Source of the DNA: Bacilli bacterium
GTDB lineage: Bacteria > Bacillota > Bacilli > Bacillales > Amphibacillaceae
Direction: 5' to 3'
Assembly: GCA_012518125.1 (NCBI GenBank)
Contig: JAAYTF010000141.1
Coordinates: forward strand, 1 to 51,655
Length of the DNA: 51,655 bases
Below the pieces are notes generated by a model that was not told where the DNA came from, ran no database searches, and saw only the letters and a list, made by a program, of their open reading frames with translations. The position numbers were made by a program, and so were the translations under genes. This document shows positions 22,722 to 31,437 of the stretch, in pieces; position 1 is the first letter of the stretch; every line of letters starts with the position of its first letter.

Positions 22722-23351
22722 TTGGATGATAAACAAATTCAATTGTCACGCAGCTATCGGCAAAAAAAGCGAAAGCGGAACAAACAGATCATCTACTCTT
22801 TCGTTTTATTGGCATTGTTATTTTTCATCATCTTGTTATATTTAATATTTAATGGTGCAGGCGACGACGCAAAAACTGAAAACGATGCAAAAGCGAATGA
22901 GCAAGAAACCGTGGAAACGACGGAAACAGGTGACAATGCTGCTTTTGACAATGAAACGGAAAACGAAAACGAAGCAGGCGAATCGAACGGCGCAAATCAA
23001 CTTGAACAAGAAATCGTCATCCAACATATCGAAAGCGATGATCCGAACGTCATTGAAGCGTACGTCGGCAATTGGCCACCAGTCGGCACCGTTCAGAAAG
23101 AGCCGCACGTGACGGACTTTAAAAGAGACAGCACCGATTGGAACGAAATGAAAAAAGCGGTCATGCTGGCGACGAATATTGAAGAGGAAAATTTAATCGA
23201 GCTCTGGTTTGGCAACGGTGGAGAGCAAAAAGTGATTGCCACGGTGAAAGACCGTTCCACCGATGAAATTTTTCGCGTCCATATCGAGTGGGTTGAATCC
23301 CAAGGTTGGCAACCAACGCTCGTGGAAAAACTGAAAGAATACATCCAATAA
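22722..23351 (+). CDS. yrrS: YrrS family (DUF1510) membrane-anchored protein
   Basis: TTG start; single N-terminal TM, acidic linker, C-terminal DUF1510-like domain; follows greA as in Bacillus. Confidence 0.85.
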   Translation: MDDKQIQLSRSYRQKKRKRNKQIIYSFVLLALLFFIILLYLIFNGAGDDAKTENDAKANEQETVETTETGDNAAFDNETENENEAGESNGANQLEQEIVIQHIESDDPNVIEAYVGNWPPVGTVQKEPHVTDFKRDSTDWNEMKKAVMLATNIEEENLIELWFGNGGEQKVIATVKDRSTDEIFRVHIEWVESQGWQPTLVEKLKEYIQ

Positions 23352-23364
23352 GTGGAGGAATCAA

Positions 23365-24051
23365 ATGAAATACGGATTGATTGGAGCGATGGATGAAGAA
23401 ATCGCCTTTTTGCAAGAACAAATGAACGATAAAACGGAGCATCATATTGCCAATCGATTGTTTATCGAAGGCAACTTAAACGGCCGCGATGTCGTTTTAT
23501 TGCAATCCGGCATCGGCAAAGTGAATGCGGCAATGGCCACGACCATCTTGATGGAACGATTTCAGCCGGATGCCGTCATTAACACCGGAACGGCTGGCGG
23601 ATTTTCTGATACGCTATCCGTCGGTGATATCGTCATCAGCGATGAAGTCGTCCATCACGACGTCGATGCGACGGCATTCGGCTATGAACACGGACAAGTG
23701 CCGCGAATGCCCGCCAGATTCAAAGCCGACGCAACGCTGATGGAACGGACGAAACGGGTCGTGGAACAAATCGATCTTTATTATGAAATCGGCTTGATTG
23801 CCACCGGCGATTCGTTTATGAGTGATGAGACGAAAATCAAACAAGTTAAAGCGTTGTTCCCGGAAATGTTGGCCGCTGAAATGGAAGGAGCGGCGATTGC
23901 GCAAGTTTGCCATCAATACGAAACGCCTTTTATCATCATACGCGCCATCTCCGACGTGGCCGGAAAAGATTCACCGGTGACGTTTGAACAATTTTTGCAA
24001 CAATCAGCCAAAAACGCTGCGGAGATGATTCTTCGTTTATTGGATTCATAA
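23365..24051 (+). CDS. mtnN: 5'-methylthioadenosine/S-adenosylhomocysteine nucleosidase
   Basis: MKYGLIGAMDEEIAFLQEQM; NTGTAGGFSDTLSVGDIVIS; AEMEGAAIAQVC. Confidence 0.96.
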   Translation: MKYGLIGAMDEEIAFLQEQMNDKTEHHIANRLFIEGNLNGRDVVLLQSGIGKVNAAMATTILMERFQPDAVINTGTAGGFSDTLSVGDIVISDEVVHHDVDATAFGYEHGQVPRMPARFKADATLMERTKRVVEQIDLYYEIGLIATGDSFMSDETKIKQVKALFPEMLAAEMEGAAIAQVCHQYETPFIIIRAISDVAGKDSPVTFEQFLQQSAKNAAEMILRLLDS

Positions 24052-24093
24052 AAAAGACGTTAGTATGGCGAAAAGCGATACTAACGTCTTTTT
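24051..24093. terminator. Bidirectional terminator between mtnN and sigK
   Basis: AAAAAGACGTTAGTAT-ggcgaaaagcg-ATACTAACGTCTTTTT. Confidence 0.9.
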
Positions 24094-24098
24094 ACGTA

Positions 24099-24806
24099 TC
24101 ATCCATTTCGTTTTTGCATTTGTTTCTCATCGTTGTAATAGGCACGAAACACTTTCAACAATGCACGTTTTTCGATTCGGGAAACGTAACTCCTTGAAAT
24201 GCCGAGCATATCGGCTATTTCCTTCTGCGTCAATTCTCGGTTGTTGTTTAATCCGTAGCGGTAAATTAACACCGTTTTTTCCCGTTCATCTAATACATCT
24301 AAATGTTTTTTCAACTTCGCCAACTGCATATTCAATTGCAAGTACTCCATAATATCTTCATTTTCCGCTTCGATGACGTCAAATAAACTGATTTCATTGC
24401 CTTCTTGGTCTTGGCCGATGGGACTATGTAGCGATACATCTTTGCTCGATTTTTTCAACGTCCGCAAAAACATCAAAATTTCATTTTCGATGCAACGCGC
24501 CGCATACGTCGCGAGTTTCGTCCCTTTGCCGGTTTTAAAACTTTCAACCCCTTTTATTAAACCGATCGTTCCAATTGATATTAAATCTTCGGTCGATTCC
24601 GTATGGCTGTTGAATTTTTTCACGATGTGGGCGACGAGGCGCAAATTGTGTTCGATCAATTTATTTCGCGCATATTCGCTTCCTTTTTTCATTTGTTCAA
24701 TGTAATATTCTTCTTCTTCCGGCGACAATGGCTGCGGGAAAGTGTTGTTTTTTACGTAAGAGGCAAAAAAAAGCGCATCTTTGACAAGCAGTGAAAGTAG
24801 TGACAT
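24099..24806 (-). CDS. sigK: Pro-sigma-K, RNA polymerase sporulation sigma factor, uninterrupted
   Basis: [50 protein letters not shown]..; hydrophobic pro-sequence [21 protein letters not shown]. Start is either the second ATG (chosen) or the one at 24818. Confidence 0.93.
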   Translation of the reverse strand: MSLLSLLVKDALFFASYVKNNTFPQPLSPEEEEYYIEQMKKGSEYARNKLIEHNLRLVAHIVKKFNSHTESTEDLISIGTIGLIKGVESFKTGKGTKLATYAARCIENEILMFLRTLKKSSKDVSLHSPIGQDQEGNEISLFDVIEAENEDIMEYLQLNMQLAKLKKHLDVLDEREKTVLIYRYGLNNNRELTQKEIADMLGISRSYVSRIEKRALLKVFRAYYNDEKQMQKRNG

Positions 24807-25029
24807 GAACAACGACATGAATGTCCCCTCCGATTTTGAAGCTATTAATAAGTTTATGAATGGGAAGGGAATTTGTGCCTGTCTTCCTTTGAAAAAAGAA
24901 TTCCATAAAACTTTGAAAGGTAATATTTTTTATATGCCCTCGTATGAAGACATCCACATAAACGGACGAAAACGTTTTGAAGTGAAATGAAGGAAAAAAA
25001 TCGTCGTTTCTGAGCGCTGAGCAAATTAA

Positions 25030-25065
25030 TTGTTAAACTTTCCATATATTTTATAATTATTATTA
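25030..25065 (+). promoter_or_regulatory. gpx promoter with overlapping PerR-type box
   Basis: TTGTTA (25030-25035)-N16-TATAAT (25052-25057); TTATAATTATTATTA (25051-25065) matches PerR box TTATAATNATTATAA at 14/15 positions. Confidence 0.75.
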
Positions 25066-25109
25066 GATAATAATTAATACATCATCATTTAACAAAGGAC
25101 GGAGGAAAG

Positions 25110-25664
25110 ATGTCAGTATACGAAAAATTTGTTGTCGAGAATGTCAAAGGAGAAAAGGTGCCATTATCAAACTACAAAGGGAAAGTGTCGTTGATCGTCA
25201 ACACAGCGAGCAAATGTCAATTCACGTATCAATATGAACAGTTGCAAGAGCTGTATGAAAAATACAAAGCACATGGGTTAGCAATTTTAGGCTTTCCTTG
25301 CAACCAATTTGACAATCAGGAGCCCGGTACAAGTGAAGAAGCGCAACAATTTTGCCAAGTCAACTATGGCGTGACGTTTGACATGTTCAAAAAAATCAAC
25401 GTGAACGGCCCGGACGCCGATCCTTTGTTCAAATATTTAAAAGCGGAAGCCCCGTTTAAAGGTTTTGACGAAACGGAGATTGAACAAAAACTGTTGAAAA
25501 TGAAATTGGCGGCATTGTATCCGCAATGGGTGATAGGCGATGCCATCAAATGGAATTTCACGAAGTTTTTAATTGATCGCGAAGGCAACGTGATCAATCG
25601 ATTCGAGCCGTTTGAAGAACCGGATTCGTTCAAAAAAGAAATAGAACTCGCGCTCGTCGCTTAA
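25110..25664 (+). CDS. bsaA: Glutathione peroxidase (Cys-type thiol peroxidase)
   Basis: MSVYEKFVVENVKGEKVPLSNYKGKVSLIVNTASKCQFTYQYEQL; FPCNQF; WNFTKFLIDREG. Confidence 0.94.
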   Translation: MSVYEKFVVENVKGEKVPLSNYKGKVSLIVNTASKCQFTYQYEQLQELYEKYKAHGLAILGFPCNQFDNQEPGTSEEAQQFCQVNYGVTFDMFKKINVNGPDADPLFKYLKAEAPFKGFDETEIEQKLLKMKLAALYPQWVIGDAIKWNFTKFLIDREGNVINRFEPFEEPDSFKKEIELALVA

Positions 25665-25670
25665 AAAAGA

Positions 25671-25708
25671 AACGCATTCGCTTTTCATGCAGGCGAATGC
25701 GTTTTTTA
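25671..25708 (+). terminator. gpx terminator
   Basis: AACGCATTCGC-ttttcatgcag-GCGAATGCGTTttttt. Confidence 0.9.
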
Positions 25709-25827
25709 ATCTTGCAACTGAAACTCGTTTTATATAAGTATTTTATGATGATTCGGTTGGACGGTAAACGGGACTCGTCGCGGTGACATTCCCTCGTTGA
25801 ACTGTTTGCAAATTTAAAGTCGTTCCA

Positions 25828-25983
25828 TTATGAAGTCCTCATATGCCAGTCGGCCAAAAGCTGCTTTTTTAAATTGCGTCGGTAAATTTCCAGCTCGATC
25901 AATTCGATGAACGCTTCATCCAAATTTAATTGTTTCGCTTTTTCGAACGTTTCAAGTAACAGTCGGTTCGATAAAGATTCCAT
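25828..25983 (-). CDS. sda: Sda-like sporulation histidine kinase inhibitor (51 aa; below the ORF-track cutoff)
   Basis: Reverse-strand translation MESLSNRLLLETFEKAKQLNLDEAFIELIELEIYRRNLKKQLLADWHMRTS, like Sda ([35 protein letters not shown]); RBS aaagggg; adjacent to yqeG as in B. subtilis. Confidence 0.9.
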   Translation of the reverse strand: MESLSNRLLLETFEKAKQLNLDEAFIELIELEIYRRNLKKQLLADWHMRTS

Positions 25984-26074
25984 TTTGAATACCCCTTTAA
26001 ACACTTAAAACTCTTTTTTAATAAAATACTAAAGATAATTTAACACGAATAGAGTCATCGTACAAGTGCGGCAC

Positions 26075-26185
26075 TTATGCACATATTATTCACACTACAC
26101 GTGGATAACCGTTGAACAATGCTTGTAAACGTGATGGTAGAAAGAATTTGTTTGTATATAAAGTTATCCACAAGGTTGTGGATGT
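26075..26185. promoter_or_regulatory. Cluster of five DnaA-box-like 9-mers between sda and yqeG
   Basis: TTATGCACA (26075-26083), TTATTCACA (26086-26094), CGTGGATAA (26100-26108, reverse), TTATCCACA (26164-26172, perfect), TGTGGATGT (26177-26185, reverse). Confidence 0.85.
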
Positions 26186-26298
26186 GCGAAATTTGTCGAA
26201 AGGTTTTAACAAGATTTACACTTTCGCTATTATTAAACAAGTTTTGCGATTATAATATAATAGAGATTGATGAAGGAAATAATTGGGGTGAATCATGG

Positions 26299-26823
26299 TT
26301 GCGATTATTTTTGCCTAAACGATATGTACGATCCATCTTTGAATTGAAGCCAGATTGGTTTAAACAAGAGGGCATCAAAGGAATTGTCATTGATTTAGAT
26401 AATACATTGATTCCGTGGGATGTCGAGGAAGTTCCCGACGAAGTGAAAGCGTGGCTGTCATCCTTAACCGAACAAGGTTTGAAAGTCGCGATCATTTCGA
26501 ACAACAGCCGCGCCCGCGTGAGCCATTTCGCCAAACCGATCAACATTCCGTACATTCACCGTGCAAAAAAACCGTTCAATTTCGGTTTTAAACGCGCCGC
26601 CAAAATGATGGGAACATCCCCGGGGGAAATGGCGGTCATCGGCGATCAGTTGGTTACGGACGTGTTTGGCGGGAACTATTTCGGAGCATACACGATTTTA
26701 GTGCGACCTCTCGTCGATTCGGATGCTCCGGCAACGAAAATCAATCGATTGATCGAATCGTATATAAAAAGACACTTATACCGTACAGGAAAATGGTCAA
26801 GGAGTGTAATCGATGAAAGCTGA
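26299..26823 (+). CDS. yqeG: YqeG family HAD IIIA-type phosphatase
   Basis: LRLFLPKRYVRSIFELKPDWFKQEGIKGIVIDLDNTLIPWD; TTG start preferred (RBS ggggtga); the ORF-track start at 26119 would place coding sequence over the DnaA boxes. Confidence 0.92.
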   Translation: MRLFLPKRYVRSIFELKPDWFKQEGIKGIVIDLDNTLIPWDVEEVPDEVKAWLSSLTEQGLKVAIISNNSRARVSHFAKPINIPYIHRAKKPFNFGFKRAAKMMGTSPGEMAVIGDQLVTDVFGGNYFGAYTILVRPLVDSDAPATKINRLIESYIKRHLYRTGKWSRSVIDES

Positions 26824-27916
26824 TTTGATATGCAGCGGATGCGGCGCCACTTTGCAATCGGAAAACGAAGAAGCGGTCGGTTATATACCGAAATCGGCAT
26901 TGGATCGGGAACAATTGCTTTGCCAAAGATGTTTTCAGCTGCGGCATTACAATAAAAACGTCACCGTTTCCATCGACAGCGACGATTTTTTGAAAATGGT
27001 CAGTTCCATTTACGATAAAGAAGGGATCGTCGTCCATTTAATCGATATTTTCGATGTCAACGGTACGTTGCTTTCGAATTTACGACGCATCGTCGGGGAT
27101 AAAAAAGTGTTTCTCGTCGTCAATAAAATCGATGTTTTGCCGAAATCAACGAATTTCAACAAATTGATGGATTGGTTGGAACGTGAAGTAAAACAACATG
27201 GATTAGATGTCGAAAAAATATTTCTCATCTCCGCGGAAAAAGGTTGGTATGTCAACGATTTGGCGATGGCGTTGGAAAAAGAGCGCAATAAACAAGACAT
27301 TTACGTCGTCGGTGTGACAAATGTCGGCAAATCAACGTTTATCAATCAGCTCATCGAGCGTTCGACACAGATGAAAGATGCGATCACAACTTCATATTTT
27401 CCGGGAACCACGTTGAATTTTATCCGCATTCCTTTGGACAAAAACAGCTCGATGATCGATACGCCTGGTATCGTCAATAAAAAGCAAATAACACATTACG
27501 TTTCGAACAAAGACTTAAAAATCATCGTTCCGAAAAAAGAAATCAAACCGCGAAATTACCAGTTAAATGCGGAACAAACGTTGTTTTTCGGAGGGCTGGC
27601 TCGCCTCGATTACATCAAAGGAAAGCGGCAAACGTTCGTCGGTTATTTTTCCAACGACTTAATGATCCACCGGACGAAATGGAAAAATGCGGACACTTTA
27701 TACGAACGTCATGTTGGAAAGATGTTGTCGCCGCCTAATGAAGAAACGTTGAAAACATTGCCGAAATTGGTGAAACAATCTTTCCGGATCACCGAACCGG
27801 ACACCGACATCGTCTTTTCCGGCTTGGGCTGGGTGACGGTCGTTGACGGCAACGCCACCGTCGACGTGTATTACCCGCAAGGTTTATCCGTTTCGCTTAG
27901 ACGTTCTTTTTATTAA
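26813..27916 (+). CDS. yqeH: Ribosome biogenesis GTPase YqeH
   Basis: N-terminal Cys4 zinc finger (CSGCGATL..CQRCFQLRHYN), circularly permuted G motifs NKID..GVTNVGKST..DTPG. Confidence 0.96.
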   Translation: MKADLICSGCGATLQSENEEAVGYIPKSALDREQLLCQRCFQLRHYNKNVTVSIDSDDFLKMVSSIYDKEGIVVHLIDIFDVNGTLLSNLRRIVGDKKVFLVVNKIDVLPKSTNFNKLMDWLEREVKQHGLDVEKIFLISAEKGWYVNDLAMALEKERNKQDIYVVGVTNVGKSTFINQLIERSTQMKDAITTSYFPGTTLNFIRIPLDKNSSMIDTPGIVNKKQITHYVSNKDLKIIVPKKEIKPRNYQLNAEQTLFFGGLARLDYIKGKRQTFVGYFSNDLMIHRTKWKNADTLYERHVGKMLSPPNEETLKTLPKLVKQSFRITEPDTDIVFSGLGWVTVVDGNATVDVYYPQGLSVSLRRSFY

Positions 27917-27933
27917 AATAAGGAGTGGCTACG

Positions 27934-28764
27934 TTGAACTTTCAATTAGGATTGATCGGCTATCCAATCAAACATTCATTATCTCCGTGGATTCATGAAA
28001 CGTTTTTGGAAAAAACAAACTTGAAAGGGACGTATTCGATCATCGAAATCGAAGAACGTTCCTTTGCAGAAGAAATCGAAAAACTGAAGAAACGTGATAT
28101 CGACGGTTTTAACGTCACCGTTCCGTACAAAGAGAAAATTATCCCATTTTTAGATGAAATTGATCCGCAAGCGTCCGCGATAGGCGCCGTCAATACCGTG
28201 CAAAATAAAGATGGAAAGTGGATCGGCTACAATACGGACGGCATCGGTTATATGCGCTCGCTCATCTCAAAATACCCCGAGTTGAAGAAAGACAAAAACA
28301 TTGCGATTTTGCTTTTAGGGGCAGGCGGGGCGGCAAAAGGCATCTTGCACGCTTTAGTCGAAAACGGTTATACGAACATAACGATTGCGAATCGTTCGCT
28401 CGATCGCGCTAGCGAATTGGCGAAAGCAAACGGACAAATCGAAATCTTACCGTTAAACGATGCGGAAGCGAATTTGGCCGCCTATTCACTCATCATCCAG
28501 ACGACGTCCGTCGGCATGAAACCGAACGCCGATCGTTCGATCATTTCATTGACGAACGTTCGCAAAGGCGCCATTGTAAGTGACATCGTCTATCAACCGT
28601 TGGTGACGAATTTTTTAAAAGAGGCAAGTTTCCATGGCGCCCGCATCCACTTCGGGCACACGATGCTGTTGTACCAAGCCCAATATGCGTTTGAAATTTG
28701 GACGGGGATCAAACCGGAAATTGGTACGATGGATGACGAATTAAAAACGATTTTGGAAGGTTGA
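27934..28764 (+). CDS. aroE: Shikimate dehydrogenase
   Basis: LGLIGYPIKHSLSPWIHETF; LLGAGGAAKGILHAL; start TTG 27934 from RBS spacing. Confidence 0.95.
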   Translation: MNFQLGLIGYPIKHSLSPWIHETFLEKTNLKGTYSIIEIEERSFAEEIEKLKKRDIDGFNVTVPYKEKIIPFLDEIDPQASAIGAVNTVQNKDGKWIGYNTDGIGYMRSLISKYPELKKDKNIAILLLGAGGAAKGILHALVENGYTNITIANRSLDRASELAKANGQIEILPLNDAEANLAAYSLIIQTTSVGMKPNADRSIISLTNVRKGAIVSDIVYQPLVTNFLKEASFHGARIHFGHTMLLYQAQYAFEIWTGIKPEIGTMDDELKTILEG

Positions 28765-28770
28765 TTCAAT

Positions 28771-29064
28771 TTGCTTACGGGAAAACAGAAACGATTTTTG
28801 CGTTCAAAAGCCCATCATTTAAAAGCGATTTTTCAAGTCGGAAAAGATGGGGTTAATGAAAACATGATCAATCAGTTGAATGATGTACTTGAAAAGCGTG
28901 AATTGATCAAAGTTCGCGTCTTAAAAAACTGCCTATTGGACAAGGAAACGATTGCCGAACAGCTTGCCGAAGGAACAGGTGCCGAAGTCGTGCAAATGAT
29001 CGGCAGTCATATCGTTTTATATAAAGAGTCGAAAGAAAATAAGCAAATCATCTTGCCTGAGTGA
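28771..29064 (+). CDS. yqeI: YhbY/YqeI family CRM-domain ribosome assembly RNA-binding protein
   Basis: LTGKQKRFLRSKAHHLKAIFQVGKDGVNENM; 97 aa. Confidence 0.95.
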   Translation: MLTGKQKRFLRSKAHHLKAIFQVGKDGVNENMINQLNDVLEKRELIKVRVLKNCLLDKETIAEQLAEGTGAEVVQMIGSHIVLYKESKENKQIILPE

Positions 29065-29081
29065 GCGAAAAAGGTGTACGT

Positions 29082-29660
29082 ATGAAACGTGTTTGTTTAT
29101 TTGGCGGCACATTCGACCCGCCGCACATCGGACATTTGCACATCGCAGAAAAAGTGTTGGAAATGTTGGATTTGGATGAAGTATGGTTTATCCCGACTTA
29201 TCATCCGCCCCATAAAGATAAAGCAGAAACCGCAAGCCACCATCGGCTGCAAATGGTTTCCTTGATGATTGAAGGGCAAGAAAGATTCCGTGTCGAAGCG
29301 ATCGAATTGGAACGGAAAGGAAAATCGTATACGATTGATACGATCGCCCAATTGAAGCGAAAATACCCGAACACGGAATTTTATTTTTTGATCGGGGGCG
29401 ACCAAGTACAAGAATTGAGCACCTGGAAACGGTTCGACGAACTCGTTGACATCGTTCAGTTTATCGGCGTTGAACGGCCCGGTTATCAGTGGAAAGATGC
29501 TCCGTACGTAAAAAAACTATCGATTCCGCTCATCGATGTATCCTCGACGGAAATAAGACAGCGCATCAAAACGGGGCGGCCGTTTTGCCATTTGTTGCAC
29601 GAAAAAGTGTTTCATTATATAAAGGAGAACGGGCTTTATGGATATCGAAAAAGCGATTGA
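29082..29660 (+). CDS. nadD: Nicotinate-nucleotide adenylyltransferase
   Basis: MKRVCLFGGTFDPPHIGHLHIAE; VSSTEIRQRIKTG. Confidence 0.96.
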   Translation: MKRVCLFGGTFDPPHIGHLHIAEKVLEMLDLDEVWFIPTYHPPHKDKAETASHHRLQMVSLMIEGQERFRVEAIELERKGKSYTIDTIAQLKRKYPNTEFYFLIGGDQVQELSTWKRFDELVDIVQFIGVERPGYQWKDAPYVKKLSIPLIDVSSTEIRQRIKTGRPFCHLLHEKVFHYIKENGLYGYRKSD

Positions 29661-30213
29661 ACTCGTTGAAGCGAACTTGACGAAAGGACGTTTTGAACAT
29701 ACATTAAGGGTGAAAGACACCGCGATTCAATTAGCTGAACAATACGGAGCGCCAATCGACCTTGTGACGATTGCTGCTCTGTTTCACGACTATGCAAAAG
29801 ATATGGACAAAAACGAATTGAGACGACTTATTATATCTTACGCGTTGCCGGATGATTTATTGGAATATCACCATGAACTGTGGCACGGGCCGGTGGCGGC
29901 GAAAATCGTTGAAGATCAACTGCAAATTACAAACGAGGACGTGTTAAACGCCATTTATTATCATACGACCGGCCGGGCCAACATGAGCTTGGTTGAAACG
30001 ATCATCTTTGTCGCAGATTACATTGAGCCGAAAAGGAGCTTCCCCGGCGTCGAGGATGTCCGTAAAGAAGCAAAACAAGATCTTCACAATGCCGCAAGGC
30101 GCGCGCTGAAAAATACGATCCATCATTTGCTCGACAAGGATGCGACGATTCATCCGAATACGTTTTTTGCCTACAATCACTTAACTAAAACAATAGGAGT
30201 GAAAGAAGTTTGA
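29638..30213 (+). CDS. yqeK: HD-domain hydrolase YqeK (bis(5'-nucleosyl)-tetraphosphatase, symmetrical)
   Basis: RFEHTLRVKDTAIQLAEQYG; LFHDYAKDMD HD motif. Confidence 0.95.
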   Translation: MDIEKAIELVEANLTKGRFEHTLRVKDTAIQLAEQYGAPIDLVTIAALFHDYAKDMDKNELRRLIISYALPDDLLEYHHELWHGPVAAKIVEDQLQITNEDVLNAIYYHTTGRANMSLVETIIFVADYIEPKRSFPGVEDVRKEAKQDLHNAARRALKNTIHHLLDKDATIHPNTFFAYNHLTKTIGVKEV

Positions 30214-30563
30214 AAGATAAAGAAGAATTGCTGAAACTAATCGTATCTGCCTGTGAAGAACGAAAAGCCGAAAATTGCATCGTCTTAAACATGGAAAATT
30301 TGACGCCAATTGCCAGCTATTTTCTCATTTGCCATGGAAACAGCGAACGGCAAGTGCAAGCGATCGCCCGCGCCATCAAAGAGGCCGCCTTGGAAAATGG
30401 CTTTGATGTCGCAAGCATGGAAGGCTACGAACAAGCCCGTTGGATTTTAATTGATTTGAACGAAATCGTCTGCCACGTGTTCCATCGCGACGAACGGCTC
30501 TATTACAATTTGGAGCGGTTATGGGGCGATGCGGAGCAAATTCAAGTTGGGGAAAACAACTGA
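30210..30563 (+). CDS. rsfS: Ribosomal silencing factor RsfS
   Basis: KAENCIVLNMENLTPIASYFLICHGNSERQVQAIARAI; WILIDLNEIVCHVFHRDERLYYNLERLW. Confidence 0.96.
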   Translation: MKDKEELLKLIVSACEERKAENCIVLNMENLTPIASYFLICHGNSERQVQAIARAIKEAALENGFDVASMEGYEQARWILIDLNEIVCHVFHRDERLYYNLERLWGDAEQIQVGENN

Positions 30564-31312
30564 TGGCGCTTTATCAAAATTTCGCTCTTTTATACGACGA
30601 TTTGATGAAAGACGCGCCTTATGATCAATGGATCGATTTTACGGAACATTTCATCAAAGGCAAACATGTTGGCAAAATCGTCGATTTAGGGTGCGGCACG
30701 GGCGAGATCACCGTCCGCTTGGCGCAAAAATATCGACATGTTTACGGCGTCGATCTGTCGGATGCGATGCTTGCCATCGCTGAGCAAAAAGCGCTGGAAC
30801 GTAACGTTCCGCACATCATGTGGGTGAAACAAGACATTCGACATTTGTCCGGCTTTGAAAACGTCGATCTGTGCATCAGTTATTGCGACGTCATCAATTA
30901 CATTGTCGAATTAAAAGATATACAGTCCGTATTCATCAACGTGCATCGTAGCCTGAACGATGGGGGACTTTTTATTTTTGACGTCCATAGTTTAAATTAC
31001 GTAGAAAGTTCCTTGGTCAATCGTACGTTTGCGTACAAAGATGATGAAATCGTCTATATATGGAATTGCGAAGAGGGCGATGTGGAAGGGGAAATGTTCC
31101 ACGACATGACTTTTTTTTATAAAAAAGATGATGGACCGAAATACGAACGATTTGACGAATTGCACCATCAACGGACGTACGATGTGGAAACATACGCGAA
31201 CTTGTTAAGGAAGGCGAAATTTTCAAAAATTGCCTTTTACAGCGACTTTTCCGTCGAAAAACCTTTTTCCGAAACAGATAGTGAACGAATTTTTATCGTT
31301 GCACAAAAATGA
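30563..31312 (+). CDS. yqeM: Class I SAM-dependent methyltransferase YqeM
   Basis: MALYQNFALLYDDLMKDAPYDQW; IVDLGCGTGEITVRLA. Confidence 0.93.
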   Translation: MALYQNFALLYDDLMKDAPYDQWIDFTEHFIKGKHVGKIVDLGCGTGEITVRLAQKYRHVYGVDLSDAMLAIAEQKALERNVPHIMWVKQDIRHLSGFENVDLCISYCDVINYIVELKDIQSVFINVHRSLNDGGLFIFDVHSLNYVESSLVNRTFAYKDDEIVYIWNCEEGDVEGEMFHDMTFFYKKDDGPKYERFDELHHQRTYDVETYANLLRKAKFSKIAFYSDFSVEKPFSETDSERIFIVAQK

Positions 31313-31337
31313 CCTGCTACTTTTTTCAATTTGGCGA

Positions 31338-31376
31338 TTTTACAAACGCTCTCGTCTTCACTATGATAAAGACGAG
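31338..31376 (+). promoter_or_regulatory. Putative comEA promoter with inverted repeat flanking the -10
   Basis: TTTACA-N17-TATGAT (31362-31367); CTCGTCTT (31351-31358)...AAGACGAG (31369-31376). Confidence 0.55.
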
Positions 31377-31437
31377 ATGGGTGTATAACATCGTACCATT
31401 CGTCAGCTGAATTTCGACGGAAAGGGTTCGAAGACAA

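Noticed and set aside
24781-24990. 69-aa + strand ORF upstream of gpx
   Set aside because: Overlaps the 5' end of sigK on the other strand and the sigK upstream region; no recognised homology or clear RBS.
26119-26298. Extended N-terminus of yqeG in the ORF track
   Set aside because: Would code through two DnaA boxes and a probable promoter; the TTG at 26299 has an SD and matches the usual YqeG N-terminus.
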